This document shows positions 46,381 through 57,600 of a stretch of 64,000 nucleotides of DNA, in pieces (position 1 is the stretch's first letter; each line of letters starts with the position of its first letter). Origin of the DNA: Avena insularis (Eukaryota > Streptophyta > Magnoliopsida > Poales > Poaceae); NCBI GenBank assembly GCA_023614405.1, contig CM042688.1, positions 375,893,331 through 375,957,330 on the forward strand, read 5' to 3'. Both the position numbers and the translations under genes were made by a program. Below the pieces are notes generated by a model. The model saw only the letters and a list, made by a program, of their open reading frames with translations. It was not told where the DNA came from and did not search any database.

Positions 46381-48238
46381 TGGCCATTCGCAATACTATA
46401 CTTCTTATCTTCTCTTTATCGTGTCTTATCTCTTGCAATACAATACAATACAATAAACCACTTCATAGTGTACGGATTAACTTTGAACATTAACCATTGG
46501 ATAAGGACTAGGAAATTAAAAACATTGCCAACCGTTGGATCTTTTTTTCATTCTTAGCATCTTGAAAGATTCTACTTTAGCACGATGAACGCTAGTATGC
46601 GCAAACCTCAAAACACAAACTCCATCGCTCAGTTTTAAGGTTCCTTGTTCTAATAAATGCGTGAACTTGGACGCAATTTTCTTTTTTATGAGGTCCTTCA
46701 TGTAACTTGTACTTCCACCGACCGTGTTAACTCTCAAGCACCTCTCTCCTATGATACCTACCATTTGGTAGGCCATTCGTAGTACTTCTTATCTTCTCTT
46801 TATCGTGTCTTATCTCGGACAATACAATAAACCACTACATAGTGTACGGATTAACTTTGAACATCGACCGTTGGATCAAGACTAGCAAATCCAAACATTG
46901 CCAACCGCTGGATCTTCTTTTCCATTATTAGCATTTAGAAAGATTCTACTTTAGCATGATGAACGCTAGTATGCGCAAACCTCAAAACACAAACTCCATT
47001 GTTTAGTTTTCAGGGTCCTTTTTCTAATAAATGCGTGGACTTGGACGCAATTTTCATTTTTATGACGTCCTTGATGTAACTTGTACTTCCATCGACCGTG
47101 TTAACTCTCAAGCACCTATCTCCTACGAGACCTACCATTTGATAGGCCTTTCGTAGTACTTCTTATCTTCTCTTTATCGTGTCTTATCTCTTACAATACA
47201 ATAAAGTACTGTATAGTGTATGGATTAACTTTGAACATTGACCATTGGATCAAGACTAGCAAATCCAAACATTGCCAACCGCTAGATCTTATTTTCCATT
47301 CTTAGCATCTAGAAAGATTCTGCTTTAGCACGATGAACGCTAGTACGCGCAAACTTCAAAACTGAAACTCCATTGCTCAGTATTTAGGGTCCTTGTTCTA
47401 ATAAATGCGTGGACTTGGACGCAATTTTCATTTTTATGAGGTCCTAGATGTAACTTGTACTTCCACCGACCGTGTTAACTCTCAAGAACCTCTCACCTAC
47501 GAGACCTACCATTTTATAGGCCATTCGTAGTACTTCTTATATTCTCTTTATCGTGTCTATCTCTTACAATACAATAAACCACTACATAGTGTACGGATTA
47601 ACTTTGAACATTGAGCATTGGATCAAGACTAGCAAATCCAAACATTACCAACCGCTAGATCTTCTTTTCCATTCTTAGCATCTAGAAAGATTCTACTTTA
47701 GCACGATGAACGCTAGTATGCGCAAACCTCAAAATAGAAATTCCATTGCTCAGTTTTCAGGGTCCTTGTTCTAATAAATGCATGGACTTGGATGCAATTT
47801 TCATTTTTATGAGGTCCTTGATGTAACTTCCACTTCCACCGACCGTGTTAACTCTCAAGCACCTCTCTCCTACGAGACCTACCATTTGATAGGCCATTCG
47901 CAGTACTACTTATCTTCTCTTTATCGTGTCTTATCTCTTACAATACAATAAACCACTACATAGTGTATGGATTAACTTTGAACATCGACCATTGTATCAA
48001 GACTAGCAAATCTAAACATTGCCAACTGCTAGATCTTATTTTCCATTATTAGCATTTATAAAGATTCTACTTTAGCATGATGAACACTACTATGCGCAAA
48101 CCTCAAAACAGAAACTCGATTCCTCAGTTTTCAGGGTCCTTGTTCTAATAAATGCGTGGACTTGGACGCAATTTTCTTTTTTATGAGGTCCTTGATGTAA
48201 CTTATACTTCCATCGATCGTGTTAACTCTCAAGCACCT
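46381..48238 (-). repeat. ~372-bp satellite array, block 1 (about five monomers)
   Basis: The block GAGACCTACC recurs with ACCTACC at 46757, 47130, 47503 and 47877 (spacing 373-374). Monomers share AACTTTGAACATTGACC, GATCAAGACTAGCAAATCC, GCGCAAACCTCAAAACAC and CACCGACCGTGTTAACTC. Given as minus strand because the core shared with the ~850-bp array reads that way. Cut at 48238 by an LTR element and continued after it. Confidence 0.92.
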
Positions 48239-49605
48239 TGATACATCGCAAATGTATCTATAATTTTTTATGTTGCATGCTTGGTTTTATGTACTTTCTT
48301 TTTTTTTGTCCACACTTTGGAGTACTTTTCATATGATTTCTTGGACTAACCTATTAACAAGAGCCACAGTGCCAGTTGCCTGTTTTCTGCTGTTTTTGGT
48401 TCCAGGAAGTCAGAAAATGAATATTCTTGGAATTGGACGGGACAAAAGCCAAAGTTACTATTTTCCCGGAAGACTCACAGCGCCAGAAGGAGAGTCGGAG
48501 AGGGGCCACAGGGTGGCCACACCCCCCTTGGCGCGGGCAACCCTAGACCACACCAGGGCATGGTGTGGGCCCCCTGGTCGGCCATCGACCTTGCCTCCTT
48601 CGCCTATAAGAGCCCCCCGATGCAGAAATCCTAAATCATCAATCAGAAATCCACGAAAAGTTCCGTAGCACCGCCGCCACCGAAGGGGAGATTCGGGGGA
48701 TAGAAAGTCTCTATTCCGGCACCCTGCCGGGACGGGGAAGTGCCCCCGGAGCCATCTCCATCGATCTCCACCACCATCTCCATCGCCATTGCTGATTCCC
48801 ATGATGAGGAGGGAGTAGTTCTCTCTCAAGGCTAAGGGTTCTAACGGTAGCTATGTGTTCATCTCTCTCTATGCATTATCATATTGTGATCATGATCTTG
48901 TAATCTATAGATCTCTGCTCTCCCCATGTGTGTGAAAGTGACAGCATGCACACCATGGTGGCACTTAGGATAGAGATTACAAATACTTGTTATGATTTAT
49001 ATTTGGAGTTGGATATCTTTATGAAATTGTGGTGTTTGTTGGAACCATCTAGTGCTCAAGGTGACAGTGTGGGGTTTTCTAGATGGGAAAGATGAACTTT
49101 GAGGTGTGCTGTTATAGCCCTACCGTTGATTAGAGTGTCCAACCAAAGAGTAGTTCAGCGTAGTATCATAAAGAAGAATATATTTATATGAGAGTGTTCA
49201 CTAGTGAAAGTATGATCCCTAGGCCTTGTTTCTAAGCACTGAAACACCGTTTGCTATTAGATATGTTACATGCTTGCTTGCTTCCATCTTTATTTCAGTT
49301 TTACTTTAGTCTTTTCCACACCATCAAGCTACTTTCTATCACCGATTACCACTTGTATTTCACTATCTCTTCGCTGAACTAGTGCACCTATACACCTGAC
49401 AAGTGTATTGGGTGTGTTGGGGACACAAGAGACTTCTTGTATCTTGATTGCAGGGTTGCTTGAGAGGGGATACCTTTGACGACTTCCTCCCTGAGTTCGA
49501 TAAACCTTTGGTGATCCACTTAAGGGAAAACTTGCTGCTGTTCTACAAACCTCTGCACTTGGAGGCCCAACAACTGTCTACAAGAATAGAAGTGCGTAGA
49601 CATCA
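48239..49605 (+). repeat. 5' LTR of the satellite-inserted element
   Basis: 1367 bp. TATA-like TATAAGA at 48605-48611. Compared with the 3' LTR it lacks 30 bp at about 48914, a deletion between two ATAGATCT words. Confidence 0.92.
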
Positions 49606-49615
49606 AGCTATTTTC

Positions 49616-49633
49616 TGGCGCCGTTGCCGGGGA
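49616..49633 (+). other. Primer binding site, tRNA-Asp type
   Basis: TGGCGCCGTTGCCGGGGA, the standard tRNA-Asp complement of grass Gypsy elements, ten bases after the LTR. Confidence 0.92.
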
Positions 49634-49739
49634 GGTAAGGTAAAAGGTACTCACATCCTCCGTTGTGAGTGCTCAAAGTTATTTCCTTTAGATTCTGCAA
49701 TTTTTTCTTTTTGTTTCTTGTTTTCACTAGTTAGGCTTA

Positions 49740-50552
49740 ATGGAATACAACAAAAAAATCAGAGAGCTTTATAGTATTTATCTTGAGTTAGGACATGAAG
49801 TGTTTGAAGAGAAAATTAAAAAACCTATGGAACTTTATTTGCATGCTAATAGCAATGTTGTTAGTATGAATTCTTTGGATACCATTATTGCTAATGCTAT
49901 GGAAAAGCCTAAGCTTGGGCAAGCTAGTTCTTATGAAAATGATCTTTTTAGCTCCCCAGCTTTGGAAGATAGCTATTCTATTGCTTATGATGATACTAAA
50001 CCTCCAATTTATGATGATTACAATGATGAATATGATATTTTAAGTCCACCTAATATTGAGGAGAAAATTAATTGTGATTACAATATGCCTCCTATATTTG
50101 ATGATTATGGTGATGAGAATAATAATGATAGCTATTTTGTTAAATTTGCTCCCACCACAATTAATAAGAATGACTATGCTTATGTGGGGAGTATTAATTC
50201 TTCTATGGATGTGGCTCATGATAAGAATGTTTTATGTGATAGTTATATTGTTAATTTTATTCATGTTGCTTTTGAAAGTTATTATGAGAGAGGGAAACAT
50301 GGGCTTATGTATCTCAACATTATTAAGTTTCCCCTCTTTATGTTGAAAGTCTTGAAGTTGCACTTATTTTGCTTTACTATGCTTGTTGCTTTGTGCTTTC
50401 ATGACTTGTTTCTTTACAAGATTCCTATGCATAGGAAGTGGGTTAGACTTAAATGTTCTTTGAATTTTCTTCTTGATGCTCTCTTTTACTTCAATTCATA
50501 TTTCTTATGTGAGCATCTTCTCAAACTATTAAGCCTAACTAAAAGACATTAA
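49740..50552 (+). CDS. ORF of the non-autonomous element, unknown function (270 residues)
   Basis: Open from ATG at 49740 to TAA at 50550-50552, soon after the PBS where gag would start. Residues ~75-150 are acidic and Tyr/Asp-rich with repeated YDDY and FDDYGDE words; residues ~195-265 are hydrophobic (FPLFMLKVLKLHLFCF, then LLDALFYFNSYFLCEHLLKL) and could hold one or two membrane-like segments. There is no zinc knuckle or known gag or pol domain. The first residues (MEYNKKIRELYSIYLELGHE) could be a gag remnant. An unbroken 270-codon frame in an otherwise non-coding element hints at recent selection or a young copy. Function unknown. Confidence 0.6.
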   Translation: MEYNKKIRELYSIYLELGHEVFEEKIKKPMELYLHANSNVVSMNSLDTIIANAMEKPKLGQASSYENDLFSSPALEDSYSIAYDDTKPPIYDDYNDEYDILSPPNIEEKINCDYNMPPIFDDYGDENNNDSYFVKFAPTTINKNDYAYVGSINSSMDVAHDKNVLCDSYIVNFIHVAFESYYERGKHGLMYLNIIKFPLFMLKVLKLHLFCFTMLVALCFHDLFLYKIPMHRKWVRLKCSLNFLLDALFYFNSYFLCEHLLKLLSLTKRH

Positions 50553-53278
50553 AGAAAAGTACTTGTTGGGAGATAACCCAAGAGTTTTAGATGAGTCTTG
50601 GAAGTTATTACTTCAGTAATAACCGCTCCTTATCCTTTTTATTTGCTTTTTGTGCCAAGAGTAACCTCTAATGAGAGAGAAGTAATGATTGGGAAAGTTG
50701 TTGTCCCGAAACAGATTTCTGCGCTTCACCGTAAACATTCGTGTAAAATCTCTGAACGTCTTTTTGAGGCGTGAATTTTTTTGCTTCTGCCCCAGGTTGT
50801 TATCTAACTTTCGTTAGATCAACACTTTTTGATTTGAGGAACAGAAGGTCTTCGAAAAAAATTGTCTTTACCTGCTGGTCTGTTTTGACAGATTTCTGCC
50901 ATTTTCTGCATTTGCTTCTTGTTGGTTCCTTTTTGATTTCTTTTGGGGAATTGAGATTTTTGAGGGAAGTGCTATAGTATCTAGTGTTCTAATGGAAGTT
51001 TATTTGGTGTTAGATCTGAACCTTAAGACTTATGTATCTTGAGTGCACTAATGTTGCTAATAAAGATTGTGTGAAGTTTTGTATGAAGGAAAAATTTCAG
51101 GTGTATGGAAGGAATGAGTAATAAGATGAAGGATGGACTAAATCTCAAGCTTGGGGATGCCACGCGTGTCACCCCAAGAAATATCCAAGAAGTACAAGCA
51201 TCAAAGCTTGGGTATGCCCAAGGCATCCCCCTCTTCATCAATAAAAATTTCAGGTTTCTTCCAAACACTTCATTTTTATTGTTCCATGCACAATTGTGTT
51301 GTTCTTGGAGCGTCTTCTTTTTCGTTTTCGTTTTGGTTTTTCGTTTGCTTGGTTTGCTGAATAAATTGATTGGACCCCCTCTTTCATACATTGGTTTTCA
51401 AATAGTTTGGTTTGGATTGGAAAAGAGTAGGAAAGTTCATGCTTAAGTGTTAAAGAGAGCTTGTTTTTACTGTGGCCTATGCTTTGTCATGCCATGCTTG
51501 ATATTGTTTTGGCTTTATGCTTAGTATTCTTTGATGTAGCCTGACTTGTTATAAACAATTGAGATTGCTTAATGTGCCTTGGATGAATCATGCGTTGTTT
51601 TAGCATATTAAAGCATAGTATAGTGGTATTCTCCTTTGATGCTTTATTTGGGTTGACTTGGCGCATGCTCACACCATGTTATGACTATCCAAAGTCACCA
51701 TAAGCCTTTATGATCCTTTAGTTTTCAACTTGTAGTATCACTTTATGCTTTGATCATTGATATTTTGTCGCTCTGCATGATTATGGCCATTATTGCTCTC
51801 TTAGTTTGTCGCTCCCAGTCTTTTGCTAGCCTCCGTAACCAAGTATGAGTTCCACTCATGCATCCAACTCCCTAAACCAAGTTATTCCAAAGAGTCCACC
51901 ATACCTACCTACTAGCATATGCTATTCCAAGTATATTCATGTTTTTGTTTACCTTCTGAATTAAACTTGTTATGAGAAAACTAGTGATTAAAGCTCTCAT
52001 GAACTTGATGGCACACTTTACTTTTCTTGCCCTTAATAAACTTGAACCATTGTGTCGTCTATGTTGTATGTGCTTGCACTTATTTGTTGGGAATTAGCAG
52101 AACCATGATGTCATGGGGAATGCTTTCAACATTGCACGGGTACTTGTACCTAGTTGATATCATGCTCTTTTGTATATGGATGTCGTCGGTGTGAAATGAA
52201 AGGGGAGCTTGTAAGTCCATGGAGTTATATATATGTGTTAGAGAAACGCCTGGGCCGCTGGTCTAATCCATGCTGACATGGTGGAAACCTGCAGCGTAAC
52301 CATAATGAGCTGTCTATGAAGCATTCTTCTTATAAAAAAAGAGTCCTATATTGAGAAAAAATAGAAAAAGAAAAAAAAGAGATTATGAAAAGAGGAAAGA
52401 GAGAAAAAAGCACCATATTCCCATGGTAAATAAGAAGATTGATGAGATGCTCGTTGTCTGCTTGCCTTGTCATTTTGATATGGGGATTCTTCCGTATCAT
52501 CGGGCAAGGGGTACCCCATTGGCAGTTCTCTATGATACACATGTACTTACTATGACAAGAACTTACAGGTAACTAAACTTGAGTAGCATGATGAGCGGCC
52601 CTCGTATTCAAGGGGCATGAGATTTCCAACTTATACTTTGTCAAGCATGTACACCATAGTTTGTTCACTTTAACCTTAATCACTTCAAGATGCTTATGAT
52701 AGGGGCAATGAGAGCTGAAAGCTATTAAGTACCATAATTTTTGGAAGCTCTTTATGAAACTTTAATCCCTACTTCCTTCTATGAAGGCCTTTCTTCCACT
52801 TATATATTGAGTCTCCACCTTCTATCTTTATGCACCTACTTTGAGAGCATAGTGGCCATTCTTAGTTCTATGTGCATTGTCCCAAGACTTGTTGATTGAT
52901 GCATAGCTTTGATATTGCTTGTTTTAAACTATTTGTATCTAGTCACTCTTATGAACTTTGAAGGTGTCATATGCATTTATATTTTCTACTCTATGAGGGA
53001 CAAGCTGAATACTACTATGTTATGTTTTCTTTATGTGAAACAAACAAACGTCTTGCAAAGCATTGTTATTCATGAATCTTTTGTTTGTGCCTTTTCATGT
53101 TGCAACATAGTTTCTTTGTCTTATTGCTAGAACTTTGTCTTTCCTGTTATGATTGAAGTACTATGATCCCAGCTTTGAATGTTTTACAAATACTTTGATC
53201 AAGTTTATGATGGTGCATGTCACCTCAAAAATTATTCTTTCTTTTTATCACTTACCTACTCGAGGACGAGCAGGAGTT
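50553..53278 (+). other. Non-coding interior of the satellite-inserted element
   Basis: About 2.7 kb without credible genes. It has a polypurine-like AAGCTTGGGGATGCC near 51148, which with GGCATCCCC at 51222-51230 could form a 9-bp stem, and a nearly pure purine run at about 52336-52410. Confidence 0.6.
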
Positions 53279-53291
53279 AAGCTTGGGGATG
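53279..53291 (+). other. Polypurine tract of the satellite-inserted element
   Basis: AAGCTTGGGGATG just before the 3' LTR, preceded by CGAGGACGAGCAGG, the usual 3' end of this group of elements. Confidence 0.75.
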
Positions 53292-53292
53292 T

Positions 53293-54693
53293 TGATACAC
53301 TGCAAATGTATCTATAATTTTTGATGTTTCATGCTTGGTTTTATCTACTTTCTTATGTTTTGTCCACACTTTGGAGTACTTTTCATATGATTTCTTGGAC
53401 TAACCTCTTAACAAGAGCCACAGTGCCAGTTGCCTGTTTTCTGCTATTTTTGGTTCCAGGAAGTCAGAAAATGAATATTCTCGGAATTGGACGGGACAAA
53501 AGCCAAAGTTACTATTTTCCCGGAAGACTCACGGAGCCAGAAGGAGAGTTGGAGAGGGGCCACAGGGTGGCCACACCCCCCCCCCCTCGCACAGGTAACC
53601 CTAGGCTGCGCCAGGGCATGGTGTAGGTGCCCTGGCTGGCCACCGACCTTGCCCCCTTCGCCTATAAGAGCCCCCCGATGTAGAAACCCTAAATCGTCAA
53701 TCATAAATCCACGAAAAGTTCCACAGCGCCGCCGCCATCGAAGGGGAGATTCGGGGGACAGAAAGTCTCTGTTTCGGCACCCTGCCAGGACGGGGAAGTG
53801 CCCCCGGAGCCATCTCCATCGATCTCCACCACCATCTCCATCGCCATTGCTGATTCCCATGATGAGGAGGGAGTAGTTCTCTCTCGAGGCTAAGGGTTCT
53901 ATCGGTAGCTATGTGTTCATCTGTCTCTATGCATGATCATATTGTGATCATGAGCTTGTAATCTATAGATCTACCTTGCTACTCAAGTGCTTTAATAGAT
54001 CTCTGCTCTCCCCATGTGTGTGAAAGTGACAGCGTGCACACCATGGTGGAACTTAGGCTAGAGATTACAAATACTTGTTATGAGTTATATTTGGAGTTGG
54101 ATGTCTTTATAAAATTGTGGTGTTTGTTGGAACCATCTAGTGCTCAAGGTGACAGTGTGGGGATTTCTAGATGGGAAAGATGAACTTTGAGGTGTGCTGT
54201 TATAGCCCTACAGTTGATTAGAGTGTCCAACCAGAGAGTAGTTCAGCGTAGTATCATAAAGAAGAATATATTTATATGAGAGTGTTCAATAGTGAAAGTA
54301 TGATCCCTAGGCCTTGTTTCTAAGCACTGAAACACTGTTTGCTATTAGATATGTTACATGCTTGCTTGCTTCCATATTTATTTCAGTTTTACTTTAGTCT
54401 TTTCAACGCCATCAAGCTACTTTCTATCACCGATTACCACATGTATTTCACTATCTCTTCGCCGAACTAGTGCACCTATACACCTGACAAGTGTATTGGG
54501 TGTGTTGGGGACACAAGACACTTCTTGTATCTTGATTGCAGGGTTGCTTGAGAGGGGATACCTTTGACCACTTCCTCCTTGAGTTTGATAAACCTTCGAT
54601 GATCCACTTAAGGGAAAACTTGCTGCTATTCTACAAACCTCTGCACTTGGAGACCCAACAACTTTCTATAAGAATATAAGTGTGTGGACATCA
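53293..54693 (+). repeat. 3' LTR of the satellite-inserted element
   Basis: 1401 bp, TGATACACTGC to GTGGACATCA. TATA-like TATAAGA at 53663-53669. Followed by the duplicated CACCT and the rest of the broken monomer. Confidence 0.92.
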
Positions 54694-57600
54694 CACCTCT
54701 CTCCTACGAGACCTACCATTTGATAGGACATTCGTAGTACTTCTTATCTTCTCTTTATCGTGTCTTATCTCTTACAATACAATAAACCACTTCATAGCGT
54801 ACGGATTAACTTTGAACATTGACCGTTGTATCAAGACTAGCAAATCCAAACATTGCCAACCGCTGGATCTTCTTTTCCATTCTTAGCATCTAGAAAGTTT
54901 CTACTCTAGCACGATGAGCACTAGTATGCGCAAACCTCAAAACACGAACTCCATTGCTCAGTTTTTAGGGTCCTTGTTCTAAAAAATGTGTGGACTTGGA
55001 CGCAATTTTCATTTTTATGAGGTCCTTGATGTAACTTGTACTTCCATCGACCGTGTTAACTCTCAAGCACCTCTCTCCTACGAGACCTAGCATTTTATAG
55101 GCCATTCGTAGTACTTCTTATCTTCTCTTTATCGTGTCTATCTCTTACAAAACAATAAAACACTACATAGTGTACGGATTAACTTTGAACATTGAGCATT
55201 GGATCAAGACTAGCAAATCCAAATATTGCCAACCGCTAGATCTTCTTTTCCATTCTTAGCAATCTAGAAATATTCTACTTTAGCACGATGAACGCTAGTA
55301 TGCGCAAACCTCAAAACACAAACTCCATTGCTCAGTTTTCAGGGTCCTTGTTCCAATAAATGCGTGGACTTGGACTTAATTTTCATTTTTATGAGGAGCT
55401 TGATGTAACTTGTACTTCCACTGACCGTGTTAACTCTCAAGCACCTCTCTCCTACGAGACCTACCATTTGATAGGCCATTCGCAGTACTTCTTATCTTCT
55501 CTTTATTGTGTCTTATCTCTTACAATACAATAACCCACTGCATAGTGTATGGATTAACTTTGAACATTGAACGTTGGATCAAGACTAGCAAATCCAAACA
55601 TTGCCACCCGCTGGATCTTCTTTTCCATTCTTAGCATCTAGAAAGATTCTGCTTTAGCACGATGAATGCTAGTACATGCAAACCTCAAAATAGAAACTCC
55701 ATTGCTCAGTATTTAGGGTCCTTGTTCTAACAAATGCCTGGACTTGGATGCAATTTTCATTTTGATGAGGTCCTAGACGTAACTTGTACTTCCACCGACC
55801 GTGTTAACTCTCAAGAACCTCTCACCTACGAGACCTACCATTTTATAGGCCATTCGTAGTACTTCTTATCTTCTCTTTATCGTGTCTATCTCTTACAATA
55901 CAATAAAACACTACATAGTGTACGGATTAACTTTGAACATTGAGCATTGGATAAGGACTAGCAAATCCAAACATTGCCAACCGCTAGATCTTCTTTTCCA
56001 TTCATAGCATCTAGAAACATTCTACTTTAGCACGATGAACGCTAGTACGTGCAAACCTCTAAACACAAACTCCATTGCTTAGTATTTAGGGTCGTTGTTC
56101 TAATAAATGCATGGACTTGGATGCAATTTTCATTTTTATAAGGTCCTTGATGTAACTTGTGCTTCCACCGACCGTGTTAACTCTCAAGCACCTCTCTCCT
56201 ATGAGACCTACCATTTGATAGGCCATTCGCAGTACTTTTCTTATGTTCTCTTTATCGTGTCTTATCTCTTACAATACAATAAACCACTGCATAATGTACG
56301 GATTAACTTTGGACATTAAGCATTGGACCAAGACTAGCAAATCCAAACATGGCCAACCGCTAGATCTTCTTTTCCATTCTTTGCATCTAGAAAGATTCTA
56401 CTTTACCACGATGAACACAAGTATGCGCAAACCTCAAAACACAAACTCCATTGTTCAGTTTTCAGGGTCCTTGTTCTAATAAATGCGTGGACTCGGACGC
56501 AATTTTCATTTTTATGACGTCCTTGATGTAACTTGTACTTCCATCGACCGTGTTAACTCTCAAGCACCTCTCTCCTACGAGACCTACCATTTGATAGGCC
56601 ATTCGCAGTACTTCTTATCTTCTCTTTATCGTGTCTTATCTCTTACAATAGAATAAACCACTACATAGTGTACGGATTAACTTTGAACATTGACCATTGT
56701 ATAAAGACTAGCAAATCCAAATATTGCCAACCGCTGGATGTTATTTTCCATTCTTAGCATCTAGAAAGATTCTACTTTAGCACGATGAATGCTAGTACGC
56801 GCAAACCTCAAAACACAAACTCCATTACACAGTTTTTAGGGTCCTTGTTCTAATAAATGTGTGGACTTGGACGCAAGTTTCATTTTACTGAGGTCCTTGA
56901 TGTAACTTCTACTTCCACCGACCGTGTTAATTCTCAAGCACCTCTCTCCTACGAGACCTACCATTTGATAGGCCATTCGCTGTACTTCTTATCTTCTCTT
57001 TATCGTGCCTTACCTCTTATAATACAATAAACCACTGCATAGTTTACAGAATAACTTTGAACATTGACCGTTGGATCAAGACTAGCAAATCCAAACATTG
57101 CCAACCGCTGGATCTGCTTTTCCATTCATAGCATCTAGAAAGATTCTACTTTAGCACGATGAATGATAGTATGCGCAAACCTGAAAACACAAACTCCATT
57201 GCTCAGTTTTTAGGGTCCTTGTTCTAATAAATGTGTGGACTTGGACGCAATTTTCATTTTTATGGGGTCCTTGATGTAACTTGTACTTCCATCGACCGTG
57301 TTAACTCTCAAGCACCTCTCTCATACGAGACCTACCATTTGATAGGTCATTCGCAATACTTCGTATCTTCTCTTTAACGAGTCTTATCTCTTACAATATA
57401 ATAAACCACTGCATAGTGTACGGATTAACTTTGAACATTGACAGTTGGATCAAGACTAGCAAATCCAAACATTGGCAACCGCTGGATCTTCTTTTCCATT
57501 CTTAGCATCTAGAAAGATTCTTTTTAGCACGATGAACACTACTATGGGCAAACCTCAAAACAAAAACTCCATTGCTCAGTTTTTAGGGTCCTTGTTCTAA

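Larger units (their letters stand above)
48239..54693 (+). mobile_element. Non-autonomous Gypsy-type LTR element inserted in the satellite
   Basis: LTRs TGATACA...GACATCA (1367 and 1401 bp), PBS for tRNA-Asp, polypurine tract, and a perfect 5-bp duplication CACCT (48234-48238 and 54694-54698) inside a satellite monomer. The 3.7-kb interior has a single ORF and no protease, reverse transcriptase or integrase, so it must move with borrowed proteins. The LTR start and the AAGCTTGGGGATG tract recall wheat Gypsy families such as Sabrina or Fatima; the exact family is uncertain. Confidence 0.9.
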
